In this document: in pieces, positions 38,787 through 49,243 of the stretch
Layout of the letters: the number at the start of each line of letters is the position of its first letter
Position numbering within the stretch: the first letter of the stretch is position 1
Notes under the pieces: model-generated
Told to the model about the DNA's origin: nothing
Databases searched by the model: none
Seen by the model: only the letters and a program-made list of their open reading frames with translations
NCBI RefSeq assembly: GCF_000175575.2
Contig: NZ_CP005986.1
Location: 1,684,714 to 1,748,713 of the forward strand
Length of the DNA stretch: 64,000 nucleotides
Direction: 5' to 3'
From: Acidithiobacillus caldus ATCC 51756
GTDB lineage: Bacteria; Pseudomonadota; Gammaproteobacteria; Acidithiobacillales; Acidithiobacillaceae
Position numbers and translations under genes: made by a program

Positions 38787-40094
38787 TCAGTCTCCCAGCA
38801 CCGGTTGCCGTTCACCCTCACCGAAGAAGGCATAGGCTTCTTCTCCGTGAACCGCATCGTCGCCGATGAGCAGGGTTTCTTCGTCCATACGCAAGGGCAC
38901 AACGAGACTGATCACCTTGAGAATCACGTAGGTCATGACGAGGTTCAGGGCAATGATGAACGCGGCACCGATCAATTGGAGCCATACCTGGTGCCAGTTT
39001 CCGTCGATAGCCCCACCCGGATTGCTCAGACCGTAGGCTACACACCCCGCCTTGGTGGCCAGAACACCAGTCAATATACCACCCAGAAATCCGGCCACCG
39101 CGTGGGTATGAAAGACGCCCAAGGTGTCGTCCACCTTACGAAAGAACGACAGCCGTTTGCCCAGGATGTTCATGGTGAACCAGGGGATGATGCCCGTGGC
39201 GAGGCCGATGGCGATGGCGCCGAAGCCGTCGACGACGCCAGCCGCCGGGGTGATCCCCACCAAACCCGTGATCATGCCCTGGACCGCTCCGATGACCGAG
39301 GGTTTCTTGAAGTAGAAGATATCCATGGCGGTCCAGGTCAGCACACTCATGGCGGTGGTGATATTGGTGTTGAGCACGGCGGCACCGGCATCGCGACTGG
39401 CCGCATAGGGATCCCCGCCATTGAAGCCGTTCCAACCAAGCCACAGGATACCGGCACCAACCAGCATGAGGAGAACGTTGTTGGGCTGAAAATTCTCCCG
39501 ATCGCGAGCCAATCGCGGCCCAACCACTGCAGCGGCCACAAAAGCCGCGATACCGGCTGACAAGTGGATGACGTAGCCGCCGGAGTAGTCGATGACCCCC
39601 ATCGTGGACAAAAATCCACCGCCCCAAAGGCTAAAGGCGCCGACGGTGTAGGAAAAGGTCAACCACAACGGCACAAAAAGCATCCACGCCTTGAAGTTCA
39701 TCCGTCCCAACACGCCACCAGCGATGAGCACCAAAGTGATGGCCGCAAAAACGAACTGGAAGTAGACCATGGTCGCCATGGGGAAGTTGGCCGTGGTCTT
39801 GGACGTCGGTAACAGGGCCTGCGTCAATTCGTTCTGCATGCTGATGATGGGACCGGGGTGCCCCAGAAACGGAAACCATTGATTCCCAAAACCCATGTTA
39901 TAGGCCCACAGGACCCAGGCAATGAGCACGGCGGCAAACGCATAAAAAGCCATGAACGCCGAATTGATCGCCCACTTCTTCTTGACGATACCGGCATAGA
40001 GGACAACCAGGCCGGGAACACTCTGCAGACCGACAATAGTGGCTGCGGTCAGCTGCCACGCATTATCGCCGGTGTTAAGCCAGGCTACAGACAT
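38787..40094 (-). CDS. amt: Ammonium transporter
   Basis: A polytopic Amt/Mep channel moving ammonium into the cell. The 435-residue protein has eleven predicted helices and the family signatures [20 protein letters not shown] and [18 protein letters not shown] with the twin pore His residues. It also has [14 protein letters not shown] and the gating region FLSTMGV. The cytoplasmic tail ([20 protein letters not shown]) is typical of P-II-regulated Amt proteins. It follows glnK, its P-II partner. Confidence 0.97.
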   Translation of the reverse strand: MSVAWLNTGDNAWQLTAATIVGLQSVPGLVVLYAGIVKKKWAINSAFMAFYAFAAVLIAWVLWAYNMGFGNQWFPFLGHPGPIISMQNELTQALLPTSKTTANFPMATMVYFQFVFAAITLVLIAGGVLGRMNFKAWMLFVPLWLTFSYTVGAFSLWGGGFLSTMGVIDYSGGYVIHLSAGIAAFVAAAVVGPRLARDRENFQPNNVLLMLVGAGILWLGWNGFNGGDPYAASRDAGAAVLNTNITTAMSVLTWTAMDIFYFKKPSVIGAVQGMITGLVGITPAAGVVDGFGAIAIGLATGIIPWFTMNILGKRLSFFRKVDDTLGVFHTHAVAGFLGGILTGVLATKAGCVAYGLSNPGGAIDGNWHQVWLQLIGAAFIIALNLVMTYVILKVISLVVPLRMDEETLLIGDDAVHGEEAYAFFGEGERQPVLGD

Positions 40095-40145
40095 GGGGAA
40101 ACTCCTTTAGTGGTGGGATGAGAACAGGGCTTGAGAGAACAGAGC

Positions 40146-41730
<1,585 letters not shown>

Positions 41731-41766
41731 AGGTTTCTCTCCTGGACAAAATGCGAGAAACCTACA

Positions 41767-41781
41767 GCAAAGCCGATGCCA
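41767..41781 (-). promoter_or_regulatory. Sigma-54 promoter for the porin-glnK-amt operon
   Basis: The minus strand reads TGGCATC-GGCT-TTGC, matching the -24/-12 consensus TGGCACG-N4-TTGC at nine of eleven fixed positions with exact spacing. It lies 37 bp upstream of the porin ATG and is the mirror image of the glnA promoter. Confidence 0.75.
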
Positions 41782-41843
41782 GTTTTAAAAAAGACCAACT
41801 ACTACCAGTAGTTACGTTGATTTTGGGGTAGCTTTACCCATAT

Positions 41844-41883
41844 TCGCATTGCCAATATGCGACCAGTTTTGGTGCAACTGGTC
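41844..41883. promoter_or_regulatory. Two adjacent inverted repeats in the divergent control region
   Basis: TCGCAT-N7-ATGCGA (41844-41862) and GACCAGTT-N7-AACTGGTC (41861-41883) are perfect 6- and 8-bp inverted repeats. They lie between the porin and glnA promoters. They look like binding sites for dimeric regulators but do not match the NtrC consensus. Confidence 0.5.
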
Positions 41884-41890
41884 CATATCC

Positions 41891-41916
41891 GTGCATTGTT
41901 GCACTAGCCTGGTGCG
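41891..41916. promoter_or_regulatory. NtrC-type enhancer sites
   Basis: TGCACTAGCCTGGTGCG (41900-41916) fits the NtrC consensus TGCAC-(C/T)A-N3-T(A/G)-GTGC. An overlapping GTGCA-N4-TGCAC palindrome lies at 41891-41904. The distance to both sigma-54 promoters (about 45 and 120 bp) suits activation of both divergent units. Confidence 0.6.
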
Positions 41917-41958
41917 CAACATCCGGGAAAGGACTCGCATATTCACGGATCCATCACG

Positions 41959-41973
41959 TGGAACGCGATTTGC
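41959..41973 (+). promoter_or_regulatory. Sigma-54 promoter for glnA
   Basis: TGGAACG-CGAT-TTGC matches TGGCACG-N4-TTGC with one mismatch. It lies 65 bp upstream of the glnA ATG. Confidence 0.8.
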
Positions 41974-42038
41974 CTAGAGACGGAGGTGCCCCGCAATCAA
42001 CGGGGTAAGATACGCGCGAGGATTCTACGAGGAGCCCC

Positions 42039-43454
42039 ATGACCTATACCGCTGCAGACGTCATCAAGCTGATTGAAGAAAAGGATGTGAAGTTCATCGA
42101 TTTCCGTTTTGTGGACACCAAGGGCAAGGAGCAGCACGTGTCCGTGCCGGCCCACACCATCGACGAGAAAACCTTCGCCGAGGGCAAGATGTTCGACGGC
42201 TCCTCCATCACCGGCTGGAAGGGCATCGATGCCTCCGACATGATCCTCCTGCCCGATGCCGATACCGCCGTCCTCGATCCCTTCACCGATGAGACCACCC
42301 TCAACCTGCGTTGCGATGTGGTGGAGCCCGCCACGGGTCAGGGCTACGAGCGCTGTCCACGCTCCCTGGCCAAGCGCGCCGAGGCCTACCTCGCCAGCAC
42401 CGGCATCGCCGACAGCGCCCTGTTCGGCCCCGAGAACGAGTTCTTCGTCTTCGACTCCGTCACCTGGAAGATCGACATGAGCGGCTGCTCCTACCGGGTC
42501 GATGCCGAAGAGGCCGCCTGGAACTCGGGCAAGGAGTACGAGTCGGGCAACATGGGGCACCGCCCCGGCGTCAAGGGTGGCTACTTCCCCGTACCGCCCG
42601 TGGACTCCGCCCAGGATCTGCGCTCGGCCATGTGCCTGGCGCTGGAAGAGATGGGGCTCACCGTCGAAGTCCACCACCACGAAGTGGCTACCGCCGGCCA
42701 GCACGAGATCGGTGTGGGTGCCAATACCCTCACCAAGAAGGCCGATGCCGTCTTGATCTTGAAATACGTCGTGCAGAACGTTGCCGCGGCACACGGAAAA
42801 ACCGCTACCTTCATGCCCAAGCCCGTCGTCGGCGACAACGGCAGCGGCATGCACGTCCACCAGTCCCTGAGCAAGGATGGCAAGAACCTCTTTGCCGGCG
42901 ATCTCTACGGTGGATTGTCGGAGACGGCGCTCTACTACATCGGCGGCATCATCAAGCACGCCAAGGCCCTGAACGCCCTGACCAACCCCAGCACCAACAG
43001 CTACAAGCGTCTGGTGCCCCACTTCGAGGCCCCGGTGCTCTTGGCCTACTCGGCCCGCAACCGTTCGGCCTCCATCCGCATCCCCTACGTCACCAACCCC
43101 AAGGGTCGGCGCATCGAGGTGCGCTTCCCCGACTCCACGGCCAATCCTTACCTCGCCTTTGCCGCCATGCTCATGGCCGGGCTCGATGGCATCCAGAACA
43201 AGATCCACCCCGGTGAGGCCATGGACAAGAATCTCTACGACCTGCCGCCGGAAGAGGAAAAGCAGATTCCCCACGTGGCCTCTTCCCTGGAGGAAGCCCT
43301 GCGCGCCCTGGAAGCCGATCACGAGTTCCTGATGAGGGGCAACGTCTTCAGCCAGAGCTGGCTCGAGGGTTACCTGGATGTGAAGTGGGCAGAGGTCCAG
43401 GCCATGCGCATGACCACCCATCCGCTGGAATTCCAGATGTATTACAGCCTCTGA
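42039..43454 (+). CDS. glnA: Glutamine synthetase, type I
   Basis: Ligates ammonia to glutamate with ATP, the entry point for ammonium assimilation. The 471-residue protein has the usual length and motifs: [26 protein letters not shown]-like [43 protein letters not shown] (ATP site), NRSASIRIP, and [10 protein letters not shown] with the adenylylated Tyr. A sigma-54 promoter and NtrC-like sites lie upstream and a strong terminator downstream. Confidence 0.98.
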   Translation: MTYTAADVIKLIEEKDVKFIDFRFVDTKGKEQHVSVPAHTIDEKTFAEGKMFDGSSITGWKGIDASDMILLPDADTAVLDPFTDETTLNLRCDVVEPATGQGYERCPRSLAKRAEAYLASTGIADSALFGPENEFFVFDSVTWKIDMSGCSYRVDAEEAAWNSGKEYESGNMGHRPGVKGGYFPVPPVDSAQDLRSAMCLALEEMGLTVEVHHHEVATAGQHEIGVGANTLTKKADAVLILKYVVQNVAAAHGKTATFMPKPVVGDNGSGMHVHQSLSKDGKNLFAGDLYGGLSETALYYIGGIIKHAKALNALTNPSTNSYKRLVPHFEAPVLLAYSARNRSASIRIPYVTNPKGRRIEVRFPDSTANPYLAFAAMLMAGLDGIQNKIHPGEAMDKNLYDLPPEEEKQIPHVASSLEEALRALEADHEFLMRGNVFSQSWLEGYLDVKWAEVQAMRMTTHPLEFQMYYSL

Positions 43455-43477
43455 CAGACCATCGTCCCTCGCCCTTG

Positions 43478-43505
43478 GACCCGCACCTCACGCGGGTCTT
43501 TTTTT
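43478..43505 (+). terminator. Rho-independent terminator of glnA
   Basis: GACCCGC and GCGGGTC form a perfect 7-bp stem with a 7-base loop, followed by seven T residues. The convergent minus-strand gene also ends here. Confidence 0.9.
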
Positions 43506-43837
43506 GCGGGTATGCCGAAGGCTGCGGATGGCGGCGAGGTTGACCACCTGCTGGCCGTGGAGGCTCTGCCACTCCCGCCATAAGATGCCTTGTGATGTCG
43601 AGTCCAGTGCGAATAGGCGGGTGTGGGGTGACAGGCGACGCAGGAATCGTTGGCCCAGGGCGTCCCCTCGCCAACGCCCGTGCCCATCCCAAACCTCGCC
43701 GCAGAGACAGTAGGTCGGTCTGTCTTCATCGCGCTTTCGGGAATGTCGACAAAGGCGGCTTCGCAACGGCTGGCATCCCACAACACGCGATAGACATCGG
43801 TTCCCGACGCTGGGTCATGCCAAGACAATATCTGCAC
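43488..43837 (-). pseudogene. Small protein of unknown function, apparently frameshifted
   Basis: A GTG start at 43837 with GGAGGT six bases upstream opens MQILSWHDPASGTDVYRVLW and RCEAAFVDIPESAMKTDRP. Near 43720 the protein-like content moves to another frame, which gives TYCLCGEVWDGHGRW, RFLRRLSPHTRLFALDST and LHGQQVVNLAAIRSLRH and stops at 43488 by the glnA terminator. The high third-position GC also follows the second frame. An intact protein would be about 115 residues. An alternative is that only the first frame is real. Confidence 0.45.
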
Positions 43838-43840
43838 CGA

Positions 43841-44375
43841 TCAACCTCCCGACGGCTGCCAAAGGACTATCCGGGGTTCCTTGAGCAGTTGCGTCGACCA
43901 GTAGCTCAGGGTCTGTTCGCCCACCGCTGCTGCCGCATTGGGACGAAAGGTTTCCAGCGTCTCGCAGCGACGCCCGTGACACCGCAAAAAATGAAAATAC
44001 TCCTCGCCGATCCACAGCTGCACGGTGTTGCCGGCGCACACGTCGGGGCCTGGGGGCGCTTGAATATATTTTTGACCACGAGAGGTTTTCATCCAACACC
44101 CCGGAGGAAGCTTTGGACTGTGCTGCAGCATACCGGCGCGTGCCAGATCTTCGGGTACGTGGTGGTCATTGGGATCGTTTGGGGGGGATAGCGATGATTT
44201 TGCGGGTATGCGTGGTCGGCAGTGTCACGGGTGAGCCTGCGGCCCACGCGCCTGGGATACCGATTCCCACGAACGCCAGGGCGACGAAGATCGAAAGCGC
44301 AATCATCGGTAAAACGGGGTCACTACGCACGCTACCATTCCTCCAAGGGAGACTCGCCTTAGACTCGAGAAACAC
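43841..44375 (-). pseudogene. Secreted protein frameshifted in a C7 tract
   Basis: From 44375 the frame gives a signal-like segment (MIALSIFVALAFVGIGIPGAWAA) and then TLPTTHTRKIIAIP before an early stop. At 44181-44187 there is a run of seven G (C on the coding strand). With six, the frame continues PPNDPNDHHVPEDLARAG, then CAGNTVQLWIGEEYFHFLRC and STQLLKEPRIVLWQPSGG to 43841. The intact product would be about 177 residues with paired cysteines. The homopolymer suggests either sequencing error or slippage-based switching. It lies 32 bp downstream of ntrC. Confidence 0.55.
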
Positions 44376-44407
44376 GCTCGCGCTCCCGAGAGACTACCGC
44401 TATGGTT

Positions 44408-45853
44408 CTATAGGGTATCGTCTGCCTCTACGTCGATCCCCAATTCCCGCAGTTTGCGGGTGATGGTGTTGCGTCCCCAGCCCAATTTTTGGGCCGCGCG
44501 CTGTTTGTGTCCCCGGGTAAAGCGGAGCGCCGTTTCCAGGCAACAGCGCTCAAATTGCGCGCCGAGTTCGTCGAGGATCTGGTCGTCGCCTCGACGCAGT
44601 CGGCGCTCGAGCTCCTCGCGCAATTCCTTCAGCCACCCGTCGATCCTACCCATCGGGCCGTCCGATGTATCGTGGACAGAATCTCCCGGCCGATGCCGCA
44701 ATTCTGGCGGCAGATCGGCCACCTCCACCTGCGGTGCCGGCGCCATGACCGTGAGCCAGCGGCAGACGTTTTCCAGCTGCCGCACGTTCCCGGGCCAGTG
44801 CCATGCCTCCATCCAGACCTCGGCCTCTGGGGCGAGGCGCTTGGCTTCGGTACCCAGCTCGGTCGCAGCGCGTCGCAGAAAATAGCGAGCCAGCAGCGGA
44901 ATATCCTCCCGTCGCTCCCGCAAGGGTGGGATCTGAAGGCGAACCACGTGGAGGCGATGGTACAGATCCTCCCGAAAACTCCCGTCCCTGACCTTGCTTT
45001 CGAGATCCTGGTGGGTGGCCGCCAGCAGACGTACGTTAGCCTGCAGCACCTGTTGGCCACCGACTCGGTAATAACTGCCGTCGGATAAGACACGTAATAG
45101 GCGCGTCTGCAGGGCTGCCGGCATATCGCCGATCTCATCGAGGAACAAGGTACCACCAGCGGCCTGTTCGAAGCGGCCCTTACGACTTTGTACCGCGCCG
45201 GTAAATGCACCCCGCTCGTGACCGAAAAGCTCCGACTCGAGCAATTCAGCGGGGATCGCCGCCGTATTGATGGCAATGAACGGCCCACTGGAACGTGGGC
45301 TGTGCCGATGCAGTGCGCGCGCAATCAACTCCTTGCCCGAACCCGACTCACCCAAGATCAGAACGGGAATTTCCGAACGCGACAGGCGGCCAATGGCTCG
45401 GTACACAACCTGCATGGCCGGGGCCTGACCAATGATCTCGGCGTCGGGTTCTGCGTCATCGGCCTCCTTCGATTCCGCCATGTTGCCCAGTCGTCGACGC
45501 AATGCGCGCTGCACCAACTCCACGGCGTCGGCCAGGTCAAAGGGTTTCGCCAGATACTCAAAGGCCCCTCCAGAAAAAGCCGTGACCGCATTCTCGAGAT
45601 CCGAGTGGGCGGTCATGACGATAACCGGGAGTTCGGGATGGCGCTTTTGTAGCGTCTCCAAGAACGCAAATCCCTGGGTCCCTGGCATGCGCAGATCCGT
45701 CAGCACGACGTCCGGCAATTCGGTCCGATTCCGTTGCAGCGCCGCGTCGGCGTCGGCAAAGCTCACCGTCTGCAAATCAGCCTTCTGCAGGGCCTTCTCC
45801 AGCACCCAGCGTATGGAGGGGTCATCGTCGACGATCCAGACGCATCCCTTCAT
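44408..45853 (-). CDS. ntrC: Nitrogen response regulator NtrC
   Basis: Sigma-54-dependent activator phosphorylated by NtrB. The 481-residue protein has a receiver domain ([11 protein letters not shown], phospho-Asp in [11 protein letters not shown]), an AAA+ domain with [15 protein letters not shown], the sigma-54 contact loop [17 protein letters not shown] and a Fis-type HTH at the C-terminus ([20 protein letters not shown]). The ATG at 45853 overlaps the ntrB stop by 4 bp. It should act on the sigma-54 promoters at 41767 and 41959. Confidence 0.96.
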   Translation of the reverse strand: MKGCVWIVDDDPSIRWVLEKALQKADLQTVSFADADAALQRNRTELPDVVLTDLRMPGTQGFAFLETLQKRHPELPVIVMTAHSDLENAVTAFSGGAFEYLAKPFDLADAVELVQRALRRRLGNMAESKEADDAEPDAEIIGQAPAMQVVYRAIGRLSRSEIPVLILGESGSGKELIARALHRHSPRSSGPFIAINTAAIPAELLESELFGHERGAFTGAVQSRKGRFEQAAGGTLFLDEIGDMPAALQTRLLRVLSDGSYYRVGGQQVLQANVRLLAATHQDLESKVRDGSFREDLYHRLHVVRLQIPPLRERREDIPLLARYFLRRAATELGTEAKRLAPEAEVWMEAWHWPGNVRQLENVCRWLTVMAPAPQVEVADLPPELRHRPGDSVHDTSDGPMGRIDGWLKELREELERRLRRGDDQILDELGAQFERCCLETALRFTRGHKQRAAQKLGWGRNTITRKLRELGIDVEADDTL

Positions 45854-46938
45854 GGTCTGCGCTCCAGCGGAAACCATACCGAGAATACCGTCTCACCCGG
45901 GCGAGATCGGCAGTGCACGGCGCCACCGTGCGCCCGAACGATGCCTTGCACGATGGCCAGACCCATGCCCATACCCTCGGGCCGAGTCGTGATCAGCGGT
46001 AGAAAGATGCGCGGCAAGAAATCGGCGGGGATTCCGGGCCCGTCGTCCACCACATCGACGCGCACAGCCAGAGAATGGATGCGCTGCATCCAGGGGACCT
46101 GGCGCTCGATTCGGGTGCGCAGAAGCACCTGTCCACGCCCCTGCACGGCCTGCTCGGCGTTGCGCAGGAGATTGAGAAATACCTGCACCAATTGTCCCGG
46201 ATCGGCCTGGATCTCCGGGAGTGATGGATCGTAATCGAAACGCAAGACCATCCCCTCCGGCAAATCGGTCTGCAATAAGCGACGACAGTGCTCCAACACG
46301 GCATGGATGTTTACCGACTGCAGCACCGGGGCACCCGCCGGCCCGCGCAACCGATCGACCAGACCACGCAAGCGATCCACTTCGTGCAGAATAATGCGCG
46401 TATACTCGCGCAGGTCCGCGCGCGGTAACTCGGCGTCCAGAAGCTGCGCGGCTCCGCGCAGACCGCCAAGTGGGTTCTTGATTTCGTGTGCGAGCCCCCG
46501 CAGCATCTCTTGGGCCGACAGGTAAACACGCTCCTGCAAAGCCTCTTCTGTCTGCCGGAGGGAAAGCTCCACCGAGCGCAGCTCGATCAACCAGCCGGAT
46601 CCCTCCAGTGCGCTGATCACCATGTCCAGGACTACGAGATCCCCATCCACCCGGTGCAGGGGCAAGGCGCGCCGATACTGTATCCGACCCGACGCCACCG
46701 CGGCATCGAGCATCGTATCCAGGCCCTCCGGTCCCTCTGGAACACACAGCTCTGCATAGGCGCGCCCCCGCGCCTGCGACAGACTGACCTTCAGTAAATG
46801 CTCCGCGGCCGGATTGAGGTAGAGAATCCGTCGATCTTCGTCCAGATGTACTACCCCCGAATCCAGCGCTTCGATCAGCCCCGCTCCGGTAAGTGTCGAG
46901 CCCGATCGTGGTGATGTAAGGATGGCGCGGTAGTCCAT
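45850..46938 (-). CDS. ntrB: Nitrogen sensor histidine kinase NtrB
   Basis: Soluble histidine kinase/phosphatase for NtrC, itself controlled by P-II. The 362-residue protein has an N-terminal PAS domain (DSGVVHLDEDRRILYLNPAA), the H-box in GLAHEIKNPLGGLRGAAQLL, an N-box (FLNLLRNAEQAV) and G-boxes (DDGPGIP, GMGMGLAIVQGIV). No membrane helix is present. It is co-transcribed with ntrC (ATGA overlap). Confidence 0.95.
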   Translation of the reverse strand: MDYRAILTSPRSGSTLTGAGLIEALDSGVVHLDEDRRILYLNPAAEHLLKVSLSQARGRAYAELCVPEGPEGLDTMLDAAVASGRIQYRRALPLHRVDGDLVVLDMVISALEGSGWLIELRSVELSLRQTEEALQERVYLSAQEMLRGLAHEIKNPLGGLRGAAQLLDAELPRADLREYTRIILHEVDRLRGLVDRLRGPAGAPVLQSVNIHAVLEHCRRLLQTDLPEGMVLRFDYDPSLPEIQADPGQLVQVFLNLLRNAEQAVQGRGQVLLRTRIERQVPWMQRIHSLAVRVDVVDDGPGIPADFLPRIFLPLITTRPEGMGMGLAIVQGIVRAHGGAVHCRSRPGETVFSVWFPLERRP

Positions 46939-47130
46939 GGCTTCTCCTACAGGTCCTGCAATCCGATAAGCAATTCACGCGCCAGAGGCATGCCGGCGAG
47001 TCCGGGGCGACTCGCACCATGACGGTGCAATGATACCGCCCAAGTCCGATGGCGCCCAGCCCGTTGCCTCCTTCCCAAGCGGGGGGAACTGCGACATCAT
47101 TCCGGGACATCCTCAGCAACCCACACCGTG

Positions 47131-47895
47131 ATGACCTATTGCCTGGCTATACGGGTCGATACTGGGCTCGTCTTCTGCTCCGATTCCCGAACGCATGGGG
47201 GTATCGACAACGTCGGCACCTACTCCAAAATGCACCGATTTGGTTGGTCGGCTCAGCGCCATTTCTGCCTCTTGTCCGCAGGGAACCTCGCTACCACCCA
47301 AAGCGTGCTCCACCGCCTGCGTCAGGACATACAACGGGACCAGAGGATTTCCTTGCGCACCGTCCCCAGCCTGGATCTTGCCGCCGATTATGTGGGCAGC
47401 ATCCGCGCCGAAGTACAGCAGAGGCATGCCCGCCGACACTCGGAACCCACCGATTTTACAGCAAGCTTCCTTCTGGGCGGACAAATCGGATCGGCACCCC
47501 CGGGGCTGCGATTGATCTACCCGCAAGGCAATGCCATTCACGAATCGTCCGAACACCCCTTTCTGCAGATGGGTGAGGTTCAGTACGGCAAACCCCTACT
47601 CGACATGGTGACAAGCCAATGGTCCCTCGAGGCGGCAGCCCGCTGCGCGCTCGTATCCATGGACACCACGCTGCAGAGCAATCTCTCCGTGGGACCACCC
47701 GTGGAATTACTCATCCTGACAGGAGATCGTCTCGACGGGGGCCGGCATCTGCGCTGGGGAAGCGAGCACCTTTTCTTGCGCGAACTGCGCAGCCAGTGGC
47801 ACCAGGGGTTGGCCGCAGCCATCGGCAGATTACCGCCGTTTCCTTGGGAAGAATCCTCCCTGAACCGCGAGAAAACCTATAAAAACGCTCGCTAG
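47131..47895 (+). CDS. Anbu-type proteasome-like peptidase
   Basis: An Ntn-hydrolase-fold protein of the Anbu (ancestral beta subunit) family, related to HslV and the 20S proteasome. The 254-residue product begins MTYCLAIRVDTGLVFCSDSRT, then NVGTYSKMHRF, FCLLSAGNLATTQSV and a C-terminal HLFLRELRSQWHQGLAAAI, all typical of Anbu. The usual operon partners (ATP-grasp, alpha-E and transglutaminase-like proteins) are not visible here. A broken second copy lies at 50763. Confidence 0.88.
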   Translation: MTYCLAIRVDTGLVFCSDSRTHGGIDNVGTYSKMHRFGWSAQRHFCLLSAGNLATTQSVLHRLRQDIQRDQRISLRTVPSLDLAADYVGSIRAEVQQRHARRHSEPTDFTASFLLGGQIGSAPPGLRLIYPQGNAIHESSEHPFLQMGEVQYGKPLLDMVTSQWSLEAAARCALVSMDTTLQSNLSVGPPVELLILTGDRLDGGRHLRWGSEHLFLRELRSQWHQGLAAAIGRLPPFPWEESSLNREKTYKNAR

Positions 47896-47977
47896 CCGTT
47901 TTTCCCCGGGGATCGCCCTCTCCAGCAAGGTGCATCGCGCACGGTTATGAGGATTTCTGCACGAGTTTGATGCATGA

Positions 47978-48169
47978 TCGATCGAGCTATATCCCAAGCT
48001 CGGCGGCTTCCTGGCCACCAGCGAACCGCGCATAGCCGATTGGGTGCGCCCCAGAGGTCTCGTCCGGCCCCTGCACCTTTGGGAAACCCTGCACGGGGAT
48101 CTGCAAAAGAAAATGGGCGGGATACCCGCCCAAAACTACCTGAGGAGGAGTGACCACCATGACCCGTAG
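47978..48169 (+). pseudogene. Start-less protein-like fragment
   Basis: A frame with no start codon gives ELYPKLGGFLATSEPRIAD, WVRPRGLVRPLHLWETLHG and DLQKKMGGIPAQNYLRRSD before TAG. The composition and third-position GC look like real coding sequence, but I do not recognise the family. The 5' part is missing, so it is probably a gene remnant. Confidence 0.4.
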
Positions 48170-48282
48170 TCACGGTAGACTACGCAATCGTCGTGCCACC
48201 CGTTACCGCTTCTGTTTGAAAAATACGGCATAGGTCTTGCTTACTTCCACGCTGCACGACCTTCCCCCGAGAGGCACGCCAG

Positions 48283-49224
48283 ATGAACCGTTTCGAGCAC
48301 TTCCGGGAACTGCGCAGCGATATACTGCGATTGATCGCGGGCCCACTGGAATCCATCGCCCAACCCACACTGTTTTCCTGCGATGCAGAAACCCAGCGTA
48401 GTATCCTCCGCCCGCTCCTCGATCGGCATCCCTTTATCGAGCTCGTGTATTTGCTCGATCCTGAGGGTAGGCAGATAGGCGATAACCTTGCCAGTTACCG
48501 GCGTCGAGGGACCCAAGGTGGAGCCGGTGCCGATCGCAGCCATCGACCCTATTATCGTCTCGCCATGGCAGCCGATGACGCCGTGCTCACCGATCCGTAT
48601 CTCTCCTCGGCCAATAACCGGGTATGCGTTACCGTTGCCATCGCGGTGCGGGACGCCCAAGGAGCCGTGTTGGGGATTGTCGTTGCCGACAGCGAACTGG
48701 ATCGTGCCCTGGCACTGTTGGAGGAGGACGATACCCGACGCCTCGCCGAACCCTACTTCAAGATGGTTTATGCCCTCTTTTCCCTCGGATTGCTGATCGT
48801 GAGCCTCTCACTGGGCCTGCATGCCGGCCTTTCCCTCGAGCGCATTTGGTCACTGCACGCGCAACTACCACATTTCAGTGCGCCGTTTCAGGCCACGATC
48901 CTGTTTACCCTGGCCCTCGCCGTCTTCGATCTGGCCAAAACGATCTTTGAAGAGGAGGTACTGCTGCGAAAAGATATTCGCCGCCACAGCAGCACCCGCC
49001 GCACCTTGACACGCTTCATCGCTGCCATACTGATTGCCGTCTCCATCGAAGGGCTCATGCTGGTGTTCAAATTTGCCCTGGACGATCCCCCCGATCTGTG
49101 GCTCGCGGTAGCCTTGCTCGCAGCGGCCGCCCTACTCCTGCTATCGCTCGGTGGCTACGTCTATCTCGGTGCTCGCGCAGAGACTCTGTTGCTTGCACAG
49201 CGGGCACGGACACAACGGTCGTGA
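48283..49224 (+). CDS. Membrane protein with PDC/Cache-like sensor domain
   Basis: The 313-residue product has an N-terminal ligand-sensor-like region without a signal peptide. It reads TLFSCDAETQRSILRPLLDR, FIELVYLLDPEGRQIGDN, SHRPYYRLAMAADD and VCVTVAIAVRDAQGAVLGIV, the pattern of PDC sensor (dCache) domains. Four membrane helices and a short tail follow. No kinase, GGDEF or methyl-accepting domain is attached, so the output is unknown. IS256 is inserted 19 bp after its stop. Confidence 0.75.
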   Translation: MNRFEHFRELRSDILRLIAGPLESIAQPTLFSCDAETQRSILRPLLDRHPFIELVYLLDPEGRQIGDNLASYRRRGTQGGAGADRSHRPYYRLAMAADDAVLTDPYLSSANNRVCVTVAIAVRDAQGAVLGIVVADSELDRALALLEEDDTRRLAEPYFKMVYALFSLGLLIVSLSLGLHAGLSLERIWSLHAQLPHFSAPFQATILFTLALAVFDLAKTIFEEEVLLRKDIRRHSSTRRTLTRFIAAILIAVSIEGLMLVFKFALDDPPDLWLAVALLAAAALLLLSLGGYVYLGARAETLLLAQRARTQRS

Positions 49225-49243
49225 GATTTTTCCCCGTGATTGC

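Noticed and set aside
43442-43837. C-x-x-C-H haem motif (CVACH) in the minus-strand frame
   Set aside because: It occurs only in the frame that lacks the coding bias of this region; the better frame has no such motif. I do not call a cytochrome c.
47041-47127. A longer Anbu gene with an upstream in-frame GTG
   Set aside because: The MTYC start at 47131 matches both this gene and the remnant at 50763; the single extra residue is not needed.
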